A DNA stretch of 64,000 nucleotides, from assembly GCA_947443645.1 (NCBI GenBank), contig CANEXF010000006.1:62001-126000 (forward strand), written 5' to 3'. Under the pieces are notes generated by a model, which ran no database searches, was not told the DNA's origin, and saw nothing but the letters and a program-made list of their open reading frames with translations. Made by a program: the position numbers and the translations under genes. Source of the stretch: Comamonadaceae bacterium. Lineage in GTDB: Bacteria > Pseudomonadota > Gammaproteobacteria > Burkholderiales > Burkholderiaceae_C. Shown here piece by piece: positions 25,819-34,844 of this stretch; within the stretch, counting starts at the first letter, position 1; each line of letters opens with the position of its first letter.

Positions 25819-25866
25819 ATGCGCCTGCAGCCCGGCGAAGCCGGTTCTGCGGCCCCTGCTTGCATT
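25819..25866 (+). repeat. second, diverged 3' module of repeat family B
   Basis: ATGCGCCTGCAGCCCGGCGA to CTGCGGCCCCTGCTTGCA has the same layout as 25728-25776 (GCTGCGCCTGCGG, CTGGC/GCCAG stem, GCGGCTCCTGCTTG), with about a quarter of positions changed. It lies 45 bp downstream of the full copy and 49 bp before the trhO start, so trhO has a repeat-derived leader. Confidence 0.55.
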
Positions 25867-25914
25867 TCCCACATAGCTCCTTTCGACTCTTACCTGCCTA
25901 CAATTCCAGACATC

Positions 25915-26658
25915 ATGAATGTTCTGAATATTGCGGCCTACAAGTTTGTCGCGCTGACCCAACTGCCCCAATTGCAGGCCGGCATCCTGGAAGCCTTGCA
26001 GACACGCGCTCTCAAGGGCACGGTCTTGCTGGCCGAAGAAGGTATCAACCTGTTTTTGGCCGGCCCGGCGGCCGAGCTTCACGACTTTCTGGCCTGGCTG
26101 CGGCTTGACGCGCGACTGGCTGACCTGGAAGTCAAGGAAAGCTTTTCAAGCGCCCAGCCGTTTCGCAAACTGCTGGTCAAGATCAAGCCGGAAATCATAC
26201 GCATGAACCACCCGGCCATTCAACCCGCGGCCGGTCGTGCGCCTGCCGTCGATGCGGCCACGTTCAGGCGCTGGCTCGATGCCGGGCATGACGACAAGGG
26301 CCAGCCGCTTGTGACGCTGGACACCCGCAATGATTTTGAAGTCGATGTGGGGACCTTCAAAAACGCCATCGACTGGCGCATCAGCAAATTCACGGAGTTT
26401 CCCCAAGCGCTGCTGGAGCGCAGGCAAGACCTAGTGGGTAAAACCGTGGTGAGTTTTTGCACCGGCGGCATACGCTGCGAAAAAGCGGCCATCTTCATGC
26501 GCGAAGCCGGTGTGCAAGATGTATATCAGCTCGACGGCGGCATCCTGAAATACTTCGAGTCCAACGGCCACGCCCATTTTGAGGGCGAATGCTTTGTCTT
26601 TGACGAACGCCGCGCGCTGGACCCAACGCTCAAGCCAAGAGTGAATCCGCAGCCATGA
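25915..26658 (+). CDS. trhO: tRNA U34 hydroxylase / rhodanese family protein TrhO
   Basis: This 247-residue protein (formerly YceA) belongs to the family that makes 5-hydroxyuridine at tRNA position 34 using oxygen. The N-terminal acylphosphatase-like domain contains L-L-A-E-E-G-I-N-L, and the rhodanese domain (about 115-215) holds the catalytic cysteine loop C-T-G-G-I-R in V-S-F-C-T-G-G-I-R-C-E-K-A. I start at the ATG at 25915, which gives M-N-V-L-N-I-A-A-Y-K-F; 32 further in-frame codons upstream come from repeat DNA and are rejected. It ends in an ATGA overlap with egtB, so the two are likely co-translated although their functions seem unrelated, apart from both involving sulfur-type chemistry. 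Confidence 0.9.
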   Translation: MNVLNIAAYKFVALTQLPQLQAGILEALQTRALKGTVLLAEEGINLFLAGPAAELHDFLAWLRLDARLADLEVKESFSSAQPFRKLLVKIKPEIIRMNHPAIQPAAGRAPAVDAATFRRWLDAGHDDKGQPLVTLDTRNDFEVDVGTFKNAIDWRISKFTEFPQALLERRQDLVGKTVVSFCTGGIRCEKAAIFMREAGVQDVYQLDGGILKYFESNGHAHFEGECFVFDERRALDPTLKPRVNPQP

Positions 26659-28058
26659 CGCACAACGCAGCTTCAGCGCCCGCTGGCGCGCAGCCCGATC
26701 TGCACCCAGGCAGCGCAATGGGCCAGCTGGCAGCACGCTTTTCAGCAGTGCGTGCGCAGACCGAGCACCTGATCCAGCCGCTGAGCGCTGAAGACTGCCA
26801 GCTCCAGTCCATGCCAGACGCCAGCCCGGCCAAATGGCATCTGGCGCATCTGAGCTGGTTTTTTGAGACCTTTGTGCTGGAACGCTTTGAGCTCGGCTTC
26901 AAGCCCTTTGATGCCGGTTTTAGGGTGCTCTTCAACAGCTATTACAACGGCGTTGGCGACAAGTACCCACGTCCGCAGCGCGGCCTGATCAGCCGACCCA
27001 CGCTGCCAGAGGTCTTGAGCTACCGGGCCCAGGTCAACCAGCGCATGCTTGAAGTCATGCAGCTGCAGGCGCAAGGCACGCTGGCCAAGCAGCGCGAACT
27101 ACTGGAACTCGTCACGCTGGGCCTGCACCACGAGCAACAACACCAGGAACTGCTGCTGACAGACATCAAGCACGCGCTGTCCTTCAACCCGGCGCGGCCA
27201 GCTTATGCAGCGCGCTGGCCGCTGGCCGGCGTCAGCCCCCAGCCTGTACGCTGGCTAAGCTATGCCGGTGGTTTGCTGGAGCACGGCTTTGACGCGACGC
27301 TGGACGCTGACTTTGCTTTTGACAATGAGACACCGCGCCACCGCGTCTACATCGCACCCTTCGAGCTGGCCAGCAGGCCGGTCAGCAACGGCGAGATGAT
27401 GGCCTTTATTGCCGAACAGGGCTACCAAAGACCTGAGCTGTGGCTGTCCATGGGCTGGGACTGGGTTCAGGCCTCGGCGAGCAGCCCGCATAGCTTGCCG
27501 CTTTACTGGCAGACTCGCGGCAGTCAGAGCTATCAGAATTTCACCTTGCAGGGACTCGTGGAGCTGGACCCCAACACCCCGGTCTGCCACCTGAACTACT
27601 TTGAAGCCGATGCATTTGCGCGCTGGTCGGGCGCGCGTCTGCCCACAGAGTTTGAGTGGGAGCTGGCTGCGCGCAGTCTGCCAAAGTCCATGCAGTCGCA
27701 AGGCCACTTTGTCGAAAATGCAGCTTTTCATCCGCTGCCCCAACAGGAAGAAAGCCAGGGCGAGCCGGCTCAGATGTTTGGCGATGTCTGGGAATGGACG
27801 CAATCGAACTACAACCCCTACCCCGGCTACCAGCCCTGGGAAGGTCTGGTCGGCGAATACAACGGCAAGTTTATGTGCAACCAGTTTGTACTGCGCGGCG
27901 GCTCCTGCGCCACACCGCAAAGCCATATTCGCGCGAGTTACAGAAACTTTTTCCCGCCGGACGCGCGCTGGCAATTCAGCGGCCTGCGCCTGGCGCGCGA
28001 CCTCAGCGCACCAGCAGGCGCGCTGAGGTCAAGCGCTACGTGCGGGACAAAGGTTTAG
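26655..28058 (+). CDS. egtB: ergothioneine biosynthesis sulfoxide synthase EgtB
   Basis: This 467-residue mononuclear iron enzyme joins trimethylhistidine (hercynine) to a thiol donor with oxygen. The N-terminal DinB-like domain supplies the three-histidine iron site: H-L-A-H-L-S-W-F-F-E-T-F near residue 57, and H-H-E-Q-Q-H-Q-E around 159-166. The C-terminal formylglycine-generating-enzyme-like domain (about 200-455) ends F-V-L-R-G-G-S-C-A-T-P ... R-A-S-Y-R-N-F-F-P-P-D-A-R-W-Q-F-S-G-L-R-L-A-R-D, a strong EgtB signature. Partner EgtD is at 39281-40306, so the pathway is split over 12 kb. I see no egtA, egtC or egtE nearby, so the thiol donor (gamma-glutamylcysteine or cysteine) is open. Confidence 0.9.
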   Translation: MTHNAASAPAGAQPDLHPGSAMGQLAARFSAVRAQTEHLIQPLSAEDCQLQSMPDASPAKWHLAHLSWFFETFVLERFELGFKPFDAGFRVLFNSYYNGVGDKYPRPQRGLISRPTLPEVLSYRAQVNQRMLEVMQLQAQGTLAKQRELLELVTLGLHHEQQHQELLLTDIKHALSFNPARPAYAARWPLAGVSPQPVRWLSYAGGLLEHGFDATLDADFAFDNETPRHRVYIAPFELASRPVSNGEMMAFIAEQGYQRPELWLSMGWDWVQASASSPHSLPLYWQTRGSQSYQNFTLQGLVELDPNTPVCHLNYFEADAFARWSGARLPTEFEWELAARSLPKSMQSQGHFVENAAFHPLPQQEESQGEPAQMFGDVWEWTQSNYNPYPGYQPWEGLVGEYNGKFMCNQFVLRGGSCATPQSHIRASYRNFFPPDARWQFSGLRLARDLSAPAGALRSSATCGTKV

Positions 28059-28609
28059 CGCTGGAACTTTGCAGCTGCCTCGGCGACACGCTTGCCAAAA
28101 TGCCGGGCTGTCTCGATGTCTCCCGCCAGCATCTCGCTGGCACCCGCATCCGATGGCGACTGGGCCATGGCGCCACTGAACGAACCCAGGTAATTGAGAT
28201 CGTTGCGTTCGGCGGCCTTGCTGTTGCTAGGCATACAGCCGGTGCCGACCCAGATGCCGCTGTGCTGCATGGCCAGGGTAAACAGGTAATGCAACGTAGA
28301 GAGCTTGTCGCCATTCATGCTAGCGCTGTTGGTGAAGCCGGCAAAAACCTTGTCTTTCCAGGCCTGCACATACCAGGGCTTGGACGAGGCATCGGCAAAC
28401 TTCTTGAACTGCCAGCTCACGCTGCCCATATAGGTTGGTGAGCCCATGATGATGGCGTCAGCGGCGTTCAGGCTGTCCCAGCCGCCGTCTGGCAGATTGC
28501 CATCGGCATCAATGGCCAACAGTTCCGCACCTGCGCCTTCAGCCACGGCTTGCGCCATGCGCTGGGTGTGTCCATAGCCGGAGTGATAAACAACGGTATT
28601 TTTTTTCAC
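28055..28609 (-). CDS. flavodoxin family protein (WrbA/NADPH-FMN reductase-like)
   Basis: The 184-residue product has the flavodoxin-like fold. V-V-Y-H-S-G-Y-G-H-T-Q-R-M-A is the FMN-phosphate loop, and A-I-I-M-G-S-P-T-Y-M-G-S-V-S-W-Q-F-K-K-F is the second flavin contact region, as in WrbA-type quinone reductases. It likely reduces quinones or electrophiles with NAD(P)H. It ends head-on with egtB, overlapping by 4 bp. With the DoxX and pirin genes upstream it forms a minus-strand operon divergent from a LysR gene, an association widely seen in Proteobacteria for redox or electrophile defence. Confidence 0.85.
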   Translation of the reverse strand: MKKNTVVYHSGYGHTQRMAQAVAEGAGAELLAIDADGNLPDGGWDSLNAADAIIMGSPTYMGSVSWQFKKFADASSKPWYVQAWKDKVFAGFTNSASMNGDKLSTLHYLFTLAMQHSGIWVGTGCMPSNSKAAERNDLNYLGSFSGAMAQSPSDAGASEMLAGDIETARHFGKRVAEAAAKFQR

Positions 28610-28649
28610 AGCACTGCTTTCTCAATGGGCAAAGACTTGAATCGAAGCA

Positions 28650-29045
28650 TCAGGCGCTGCGCTTGGCGTCAAGACTCCATGCGCCGCCGCCCCATGCCGC
28701 AACACTCAGCAGGCCGCCGACGATGGCCATGTTCTTGAAAAAGGCCAATGACTGCGTTGGGTCAGCCCAGAAACCGTGAAAGATGAAGGTGATGACAAAG
28801 GTGAACACGGCAATGCCCAGCGCAGCCCAGCGCGTCTGAAGACCCACCAGCAGCAGCAGGCCCAGTCCGAGCTCAACCGCTATAGCGATGGCCGCTGCAA
28901 CTTCAGGAAGCGGCACGCCTTTGGAGGCGATGTATCCCGCCGTTCCGGCAAAACCGGCGATCTTGTTGAAACCCGCGGGTACAAACAGCAGCGCCAGCAG
29001 GATGCGGCTGATCAATGACAGGGGATTCTGGAGTTTGTTGAGCAT
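28650..29045 (-). CDS. DoxX family membrane protein
   Basis: This 131-residue inner-membrane protein has four predicted helices, at about residues 10-27, 45-65, 72-92 and 100-120. F-V-P-A-G-F-N-K-I-A-G-F near the start and G-F-W-A-D-P-T-Q-S-L-A-F-F-K-N-M-A-I-V-G-G-L-L are typical of the DoxX/YphA group. The biochemical role of this group is not settled; links to thiosulfate/quinone chemistry and to redox stress have been proposed. It lies 40 bp upstream of the flavodoxin gene on the same strand and about 77 bp downstream of the pirin gene. Confidence 0.88.
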   Translation of the reverse strand: MLNKLQNPLSLISRILLALLFVPAGFNKIAGFAGTAGYIASKGVPLPEVAAAIAIAVELGLGLLLLVGLQTRWAALGIAVFTFVITFIFHGFWADPTQSLAFFKNMAIVGGLLSVAAWGGGAWSLDAKRSA

Positions 29046-29122
29046 GGTGAGTCCTTTGATAAAAAATGAAAAACGAGAGATCGAGAAAAATCCGGCCGGC
29101 CTGGATGCCCGGCCCCAAGGTG

Positions 29123-29824
29123 TCAGGCCGTCAGGTCAAACACCAACACTTCAGCGTCCTGGCCAGAGCGCAATTGCAGGCTGCTTTCAGCGTCCAGCAG
29201 TGCGGCATCGCCTTGCGCCAGCAACTGGCCGTTGACCTCCAGTGCGCCTCGCACCAGATGCACATAGGTCTTGCGCTTGGGGTCCAGCGTGAGGGTAGTG
29301 GTTTCGGCGCCGTCAAACAAGCCTGCATACAGCTTGGCATCCGCATGAATCGTCACCGAGCCCTGTGCGCCGTCATTTGACGCCACCAGCAAAAGGCGGC
29401 CGCGCTTGTCTGCTGCGCTAAAGCTCTTTTGCTCGTAACCGGGCGCTATGCCGGTGACATTGGGCTCTATCCATATCTGCAGAAAGTGCGTGGTCTGGCC
29501 AGGGGCATGGTTGAACTCGCTGTGCTGCACGCCCGAGCCTGCGCTCATGCGCTGCACATCGCCGGGCGGAATGCCTTTGACGTTGCCCATGCTGTCTTTA
29601 TGCGCCAGCTCACCGCTCAGCACATAGCTGATGATTTCCATGTCGCGGTGCCCATGCGTGCCAAAGCCCTGGCCCGGCTCTATACGGTCCTCGTTGATCA
29701 CGCGCAAATTGCCGAAACCCATGTGCGCGGGATCGTAGTAACCGGCAAAAGAAAAAGAATGGAAAGACTTGAGCCAACCGTGGTCGGCGTAACCGCGCTC
29801 TGCGGATTTGCGCAAGGTAATCAT
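29123..29824 (-). CDS. pirin family protein (quercetin 2,3-dioxygenase-like bicupin)
   Basis: The 233-residue bicupin closely follows the YhhW/pirin pattern: R-K-S-A-E-R-G-Y-A-D-H-G-W-L-K-S-F-H-S-F-S-F-A-G-Y-Y-D-P, then the metal site G-T-H-G-H-R-D-M-E-I-I-S-Y and G-S-G-V-Q-H-S-E-F-N. All three histidines and the glutamate for metal binding are present. YhhW of E. coli has quercetinase activity in vitro, but physiological substrates are unknown. It is the first gene of the pirin-DoxX-flavodoxin operon. The LysR gene starts 166 bp away in the opposite direction. Confidence 0.9.
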   Translation of the reverse strand: MITLRKSAERGYADHGWLKSFHSFSFAGYYDPAHMGFGNLRVINEDRIEPGQGFGTHGHRDMEIISYVLSGELAHKDSMGNVKGIPPGDVQRMSAGSGVQHSEFNHAPGQTTHFLQIWIEPNVTGIAPGYEQKSFSAADKRGRLLLVASNDGAQGSVTIHADAKLYAGLFDGAETTTLTLDPKRKTYVHLVRGALEVNGQLLAQGDAALLDAESSLQLRSGQDAEVLVFDLTA

Positions 29825-29956
29825 GGAAAAGTCCTTTCAGGATACGGGATGTACAAGGCACGCGGGCAACAGAGGCAAAGCCTGTCTGTTTCGAAAAGCC
29901 GAATGTATCGAATGTAGAGCCGAACAGCGCTCCGGCAATTGCCGTCATTTGATGGC

Positions 29957-29979
29957 ATCATTCAAATTAACTGAATGAT
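29957..29979. promoter_or_regulatory. LysR-type operator candidate between pirin and lysR
   Basis: ATCATTCA-N7-TGAATGAT is a perfect 8-bp inverted repeat containing the T-N11-A pattern of LysR regulators. It ends 12 bp before the lysR start codon and about 130 bp from the pirin start. That position suits autorepression of lysR together with activation or control of the divergent pirin operon. Confidence 0.6.
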
Positions 29980-29990
29980 AAGACCGTTTT

Positions 29991-30950
29991 ATGACAAACA
30001 GCAGCTTGCGCAACGTCCTCACGCCCGAAGCGCTTGGTCTGATAGACGCCATCAACCGCACCGGCAGCATGGCGGCGGCGGCGCGCGAGTTGGGCGTGGT
30101 GCCGAGTGCGCTGAGCTACCGTGTGCGCCAGCTTGAGGACGCGCTCGACGTGCTGCTGTTCGACCGTTCATCGCGTCAGGCCAGGCTGACCGAAGCCGGC
30201 AAGGAGCTGCTGCGTGAAGGCAATAGGGTATTGCTTGAACTCGACGCGATCGCCAACCGCGTCAAGCGGGTGGCCACCGGCTGGGAGCCGCAACTCACGC
30301 TGGCCGTCGACAGCGTGATTTCACGCAGCACGGTGATGGAGTTGTGCGAGGCCTTTTTTGCGCTTGAACCTCCGACGCGGCTGAAAATTCGTGAAGAAGC
30401 CCTGTCCGGCACCTTGCAGGCACTGAGCTCGGGTCAGGCTGATCTGGCCATCGGCGTGGCATTGGACGTGAGCAGTGGATCCGTCGCCGAGCCAACTGGC
30501 AGCCATGCCCTGCACAGCAAGCCGCTGGGTCACATCAGCTTTGTCTATGCCGTAGCGCCACACCACCCCCTGGCGCAGGCAACGCAAGCCATCACCGACG
30601 AGATGATGCTGCAGCACCGCGCGGTGGCGGTAGCCGATTCGGTGCAACGCGGCGACGGCCTGAGCGTCGGCCTGCTCGGTGGTCAGGACGTGTTCACGGT
30701 GCCCGGCATGCTTGCCAAACTCGACGCCCAGCTGCGCGGCCTGGGCGCGGGCTACCTGCCGGAGTACCTGGCGCGTCCTCACGTCGAGACCGGACGACTG
30801 GTGGCCAAGACGGTTGCACGCCCCCCGCGCGTGGTGCGTGTCAGTTATGCCTGGCGCAACAGTGCTGGCAGCAAGCCTGGCCGGGCCTTGCAATGGTGGC
30901 TTGAACAACTCGACAATGCGAGCACCCGTTGCGCGCTGTTGGAACGCTGA
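29991..30950 (+). CDS. LysR family transcriptional regulator
   Basis: The 319-residue product has the LysR winged helix at about residues 10-70: I-D-A-I-N-R-T-G-S-M-A-A-A-A-R-E-L-G-V-V-P-S-A-L-S-Y-R-V-R-Q-L-E followed by L-F-D-R-S-S-R-Q-A-R-L-T-E-A-G. A periplasmic-binding-protein-like effector domain covers about 95-300. It is divergent from the pirin-DoxX-flavodoxin operon, with a palindromic site in between, so it very probably controls that operon in response to a quinone, electrophile or oxidant. The effector cannot be read from the sequence. Confidence 0.9.
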   Translation: MTNSSLRNVLTPEALGLIDAINRTGSMAAAARELGVVPSALSYRVRQLEDALDVLLFDRSSRQARLTEAGKELLREGNRVLLELDAIANRVKRVATGWEPQLTLAVDSVISRSTVMELCEAFFALEPPTRLKIREEALSGTLQALSSGQADLAIGVALDVSSGSVAEPTGSHALHSKPLGHISFVYAVAPHHPLAQATQAITDEMMLQHRAVAVADSVQRGDGLSVGLLGGQDVFTVPGMLAKLDAQLRGLGAGYLPEYLARPHVETGRLVAKTVARPPRVVRVSYAWRNSAGSKPGRALQWWLEQLDNASTRCALLER

Positions 30951-31071
30951 AGACCAGGCCAGCCGCAAAGACCCGCCTGCCAGGCCGCGACTGCGTGTAG
31001 AGTGTGCTTGTCGCGATGCAGCGAAACGGTTGCTGCAGCCGATTTCATCTTTCACAAAAAAGCCCAAAGAC

Positions 31072-32148
31072 ATGACCCAAAAAACCCGCACCTCCTTCGC
31101 TGATGCGCCAGCTGCATGTCATATCGCTGTGATAGGCGCGGGTATCGCGGGCATCGCCTGCGCACGCACGCTGGTGCAGGCCGGGCACCAGGTCACGGTG
31201 TTCGAAAAAAGCCGCGGCGCCGGTGGCCGCATGGCCACGCGCGACACCGAGTTCGGCAGCTTTGACCACGGCACGCAATATTTCACCGTGCGCGACCCGC
31301 GTTTTGAAAAGGCACTGGCCACCGCGCCGGGGCTGGTCAGGCCCTGGAGCGCCAACACCGTACGTATCCTGGACGAACGCGGTCGCGTCGTCGCCGCTTC
31401 ACTGCCGCCCAAGGAGTCGCACTGGGTTGCCGCGCCAGGCATGAACGCCCTGGTTCAGCACTGGGCCAAGCCTCTTGCAGACGCCGGTCAGCTGCTGGTG
31501 GAGACCGAAGTCACGCGGATCGAGCCCGACGCGCTGTCCCCCAAGCTGTGGCAGCTGCATACCGAAGGCCCGGGGGCCGGCACTTTGGTGCATTCGGGCT
31601 TTGACGCCGTCGTGATGGCGCTGCCCCCAGCGCAGGCCCAGGCCCTGCTGCTGTCCTCGCAACAGGGCAAAGCACTCATGCCAGCGATTGCCCGCGTGAG
31701 CGTAGCCCCGTGCTGGACCTTGATGCTGGCCTTTCCATTGGCCGGACAAGACAAGCTGCCGCACCTGGGCCCCCAGTGGAACGCCGCGCGCAGCACCCAC
31801 CACCGCATCGCCTGGCTGGCACGCGAGTCGTCTAAACCTGGACGCGAGGCAATTGAGCGCTGGACCGTGCAGGCCAGCCCCGACTGGTCACAGCGCCACC
31901 TGGAAGACGATGGCGAGCGCGTCAAGGGCAAGCTGCTCAAGGCCTTCACCGAGGTCACGGGCATACGCGCTGAGCCGAATTACGCCACCGTGCACCGCTG
32001 GCGTTATGCCCAGACCACCGAGCCGCTGGGCAAAAGCCATCTCTGGGATGCCAAGTCGCGCCTAGGTGCCTGCGGCGACTGGTGCCTGGGTCACCGCGTT
32101 GAAAACGCCTTTGTCTCAGGCCTGGAAATGGCACTGAAAATTTGTTGA
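31072..32148 (+). CDS. FAD-dependent amine oxidase-like oxidoreductase (renalase-like)
   Basis: The 358-residue product has an N-terminal dinucleotide fold [17 protein letters not shown] followed by [14 protein letters not shown] and [12 protein letters not shown], the pattern of the renalase/NAD(P)-FAD oxidoreductase group. C-G-D-W-C-L-G near the C-terminus completes the FAD site. Bacterial renalase-like enzymes have been linked to clearing misreduced nicotinamide dinucleotides, but the substrate here is unknown. The ATG at 31072 is chosen because upstream codons are intergenic in character. The gene overlaps gluQRS by a few bases. Confidence 0.85.
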   Translation: MTQKTRTSFADAPAACHIAVIGAGIAGIACARTLVQAGHQVTVFEKSRGAGGRMATRDTEFGSFDHGTQYFTVRDPRFEKALATAPGLVRPWSANTVRILDERGRVVAASLPPKESHWVAAPGMNALVQHWAKPLADAGQLLVETEVTRIEPDALSPKLWQLHTEGPGAGTLVHSGFDAVVMALPPAQAQALLLSSQQGKALMPAIARVSVAPCWTLMLAFPLAGQDKLPHLGPQWNAARSTHHRIAWLARESSKPGREAIERWTVQASPDWSQRHLEDDGERVKGKLLKAFTEVTGIRAEPNYATVHRWRYAQTTEPLGKSHLWDAKSRLGACGDWCLGHRVENAFVSGLEMALKIC

Positions 32149-33119
32149 GCGCCTACAGGGGGCGCTTTGCGCCCTCGCCCACCGGCCCGCTGCATGAAGG
32201 CTCCTTGCTCGCAGCGCTCGCCAGCTGGCTGGACGCCCGATCACAGCAAGGGCGCTGGCTGCTGCGAATTGAGGACATAGACACGCCGCGCTGCGTTCCA
32301 GGCGCCGCCCAAACCATCATCGCCCAGCTGGCCGCCTGCGGCATGCTTGCAGACGAGCCCCCGCTTTACCAGTCACAGCGAGGCGCGCTTTATCAAGAGG
32401 CGCTGGACCAGCTCACAACGCGCGGCCTGGCCTATCCCTGTGGCTGCACCCGGCAGGACATCGCGCACGCCCTGGCGGCCTCAGGCCAGCCGCGCGAAAG
32501 ACACGGCGAACTGGTTTATCCCGGCACATGCAGGAATGGCCTGGCCGGCCGGAGCGCTCGCGCATGGCGGTTCACAAGTGATTTCTCAACATCAGAAAGC
32601 CTTGAAAACGATCAGGAACGGGCGCAGGCAGCTACTGATTCAATAGCAGAAAATGCACTCCAGTGGCACGACAGGCGGCTGGGCGCACAAAGCCAGAACG
32701 TCAGCCAGGCGGTGGGTGACTTCATCTTGAAGCGTGCCGACGGTCTGTGGGCTTACCAGCTGGCCGTCGTCGTTGACGATGCCGCGCAGGGCGTGACGGA
32801 CATCGTGCGCGGTGAAGACCTGGCTGACAACACGGCGCGGCAGATCCTGCTGCAGCGCGCGCTCGGGCTGCGCCAGCCACGCTACCTGCACACGCCGCTG
32901 GTGCTGGGCGCAGACGGTGAAAAACTCTCCAAGCAAAATGGCGCACAAGCGCTGGACACCAGCGACCCGATTGCAGCGCTAGACAAGGCCGGACGGCAAC
33001 TGGGTCTGCCCGGCAACCCCAAGGCGGCCACGGCAGCCGACTGGTTGCAGCAGGCCACGCAGCAATGGGCCCGTCTACACGGCAGCACGGCCGCGCAGAC
33101 GACTAAAATCAATGGGTGA
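32142..33119 (+). CDS. gluQ: glutamyl-Q tRNA(Asp) synthetase
   Basis: This truncated glutamyl-tRNA synthetase paralogue attaches glutamate to the queuosine base of tRNA-Asp. [17 protein letters not shown] holds the HIGH-like motif, and [10 protein letters not shown] the KMSKS-like motif. The zinc ligands are C-G-C and Y-P-G-T-C, and no anticodon-binding domain is present. It starts at a TTG (32142 or 32145) overlapping the previous stop and ends in a GTGA overlap with trmB. Between S-A-R-A-W-R-F and Q-W-H-D-R-R-L-G about 25 extra residues are encoded by an interspersed repeat (32599-32650), kept in frame. Whether this insertion affects activity is unknown. Confidence 0.9.
   Translation: MLSAYRGRFAPSPTGPLHEGSLLAALASWLDARSQQGRWLLRIEDIDTPRCVPGAAQTIIAQLAACGMLADEPPLYQSQRGALYQEALDQLTTRGLAYPCGCTRQDIAHALAASGQPRERHGELVYPGTCRNGLAGRSARAWRFTSDFSTSESLENDQERAQAATDSIAENALQWHDRRLGAQSQNVSQAVGDFILKRADGLWAYQLAVVVDDAAQGVTDIVRGEDLADNTARQILLQRALGLRQPRYLHTPLVLGADGEKLSKQNGAQALDTSDPIAALDKAGRQLGLPGNPKAATAADWLQQATQQWARLHGSTAAQTTKING
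32599..32650 (-). repeat. interspersed palindromic repeat, family A, copy 3, inside gluQ
   Basis: On the minus strand it reads GCTATTGAATCAGTAGC, then TGCCTGCGCCCGTTCC and a variable tail ending AAGGC, matching the other family A copies. It is translated as part of gluQ, encoding an acidic, Ser/Ala/Gln-rich loop ([14 protein letters not shown]). Confidence 0.65.
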
Positions 33120-33922
33120 TTGAATCCCCTGCCCCCCACCAACCCGCTGAGCCAGCAAACGCTGCACCAGCCCCCACGCCAGCACCCCCATCGGAGTCGA
33201 ACGCCCCTGCCGCAGCAGAAGGCGCGCCCGCCGACGTGATGTATCCACGCAATATCCGCAGCTTTGTGCGCCGCACCGGCCGCACCACGCTGGGCCAGGC
33301 CAAAGCCTTTGCCGATGTCGGTCCGCAGTTCCTGCTGACCTATACGCCGGCATTGATGGATTACGCAGCCGCCTTCAAGCGCGAAGCACCGACCATCCTG
33401 GAAATCGGCTTTGGCATGGGCGAGGCCACCGCAAAGATTGCGGCCCTGATGCCAGAAAAGAATTTTCTTTGCTGCGAGGTGCACACGCCCGGCGTGGGCG
33501 CGCTGCTCAAGCGCATTGAAGAAGAATCATTGAGCAACATCCGCATACTGCAGCACGACGCGGTCGAGGTGATTGACCACATGCTGGCGCTGGACTCGCT
33601 CGACGGCGTGCACATCTTTTTTCCCGACCCCTGGCACAAGAAAAAACACAACAAGCGTCGCCTGATTCAAGCCCCGCTGATCGCCAAGCTGGCAGCCCGG
33701 CTCAAGCCCGGCGCCTATCTGCATTGCGCGACCGACTGGCAACCCTATGCCGAGCAAATTCTCGAAGTGCTCAGCAGCGAGCCGCGACTGAAAAACAGCG
33801 CTAGCGAGGCAGCGCTTGCCGGCTACGCAGAAAAACCGCATTACCGCCCACTGACCAAATTTGAAAACCGCGGCATCAAGCTGGGACACGGCGTGTGGGA
33901 TGTGGTGTTTGAACGCATCTAA
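33116..33922 (+). CDS. trmB: tRNA (guanosine(46)-N7)-methyltransferase
   Basis: This 268-residue SAM-dependent enzyme makes m7G46 in tRNA. The SAM motif is [12 protein letters not shown], followed by V-H-T-P-G-V-G-A-L and the family hallmark [15 protein letters not shown]. The end [17 protein letters not shown] is also typical. The GTG at 33116 forms a GTGA overlap with the gluQ stop, which favours this start; it gives a 41-residue Pro/Ala-rich N-terminal extension not needed for the fold. An ATG at 33239 is the alternative. It overlaps the following pseudouridine synthase gene. Confidence 0.94.
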   Translation: MIESPAPHQPAEPANAAPAPTPAPPSESNAPAAAEGAPADVMYPRNIRSFVRRTGRTTLGQAKAFADVGPQFLLTYTPALMDYAAAFKREAPTILEIGFGMGEATAKIAALMPEKNFLCCEVHTPGVGALLKRIEEESLSNIRILQHDAVEVIDHMLALDSLDGVHIFFPDPWHKKKHNKRRLIQAPLIAKLAARLKPGAYLHCATDWQPYAEQILEVLSSEPRLKNSASEAALAGYAEKPHYRPLTKFENRGIKLGHGVWDVVFERI

Positions 33923-34844
33923 GCCCGTCAAACCGCCTAGCCGAGGCGGCGTAGGACCCAGCTGCATAGGCTTGCCCGCAGGGCGCTGGCCCAGCATGCT
34001 GGACTTTTTTGCCGAGCGCTTCCCGGCCGTAGCGCGTGAGGTCTGGCGGCAGCGCATGCTGCAGGGCGATGTGGTTGATGAGCATGGCGTCAGCCTCTTG
34101 CCAGTCACGCCTTATCGGGGCCATGTCCGTGTCTACTATTACCGCGCCGTGCCCGACGAGCCACGCATTCCGTTTGATGAGGTCGTGCTGCATCAGGACG
34201 AGCATCTGGTGGTGGTGGACAAGCCGCATTTCCTGCCAGTGATGCCCTCGGGTGACTACCTGAGCGAGACGGTGCTGGTGCGACTGAAGAAAAAACTCGG
34301 CATAGACACGCTGGTGCCGGTGCACCGCATTGACCGCGACACGGCCGGCCTTGTGATGTTTTCAGTCCGGCCCGACAGCCGGGCGCAGTACCACGCGCTG
34401 TTCAGCCAGCGCAGCGTCCACAAGACCTACCAGGCCATCGCCCCCTGGCGTGAGGGCCTGGCGCTGCCGCTCACGCGGGAAAGCCGGATCGTGGAGGCCG
34501 GTCACTTCATGCTGCAGCATGAGGTCAGCGGCCCGCCCAATGCCATCACGCGTATCGACGTGCTCGAAGTCCAGGGCACCCTCGCCCGTTATGCACTCGA
34601 GCCCGTCACCGGCAAACGCCACCAGCTGCGCGTACACATGGCCGCCCTGGGCTTGCCACTGCTGGGCGACGGCTTGTACCCGGTGCTGACGCCCGAGGGA
34701 CAAATCGACTACGCACACCCCTTGCAATTGCTGGCAAAAACCATTGCCTTCACAGACCCGGTGACAGGTCTGGCGCGCCAGTTCGAAAGCGCGCAGCAAC
34801 TGCTTTTCCCAATCGGCGCTGGCGAGCGCGCGCAAGCCGGCTAG
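33909..34844 (+). CDS. RluA family pseudouridine synthase
   Basis: This 311-residue enzyme isomerises uridine in rRNA or tRNA. The catalytic aspartate is in the motif [14 protein letters not shown], and the downstream K-T-Y-Q-A-I and [20 protein letters not shown] motifs are intact. An N-terminal region (about 25-85) resembles the S4-like segment of RluA proteins. The start is uncertain: the TTG at 33909 overlaps the end of trmB by 14 bp and gives [11 protein letters not shown]. The exact RNA target cannot be told; single-domain members of this kind include RluA and TruC relatives. Confidence 0.87.
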   Translation: MNASKPVKPPSRGGVGPSCIGLPAGRWPSMLDFFAERFPAVAREVWRQRMLQGDVVDEHGVSLLPVTPYRGHVRVYYYRAVPDEPRIPFDEVVLHQDEHLVVVDKPHFLPVMPSGDYLSETVLVRLKKKLGIDTLVPVHRIDRDTAGLVMFSVRPDSRAQYHALFSQRSVHKTYQAIAPWREGLALPLTRESRIVEAGHFMLQHEVSGPPNAITRIDVLEVQGTLARYALEPVTGKRHQLRVHMAALGLPLLGDGLYPVLTPEGQIDYAHPLQLLAKTIAFTDPVTGLARQFESAQQLLFPIGAGERAQAG

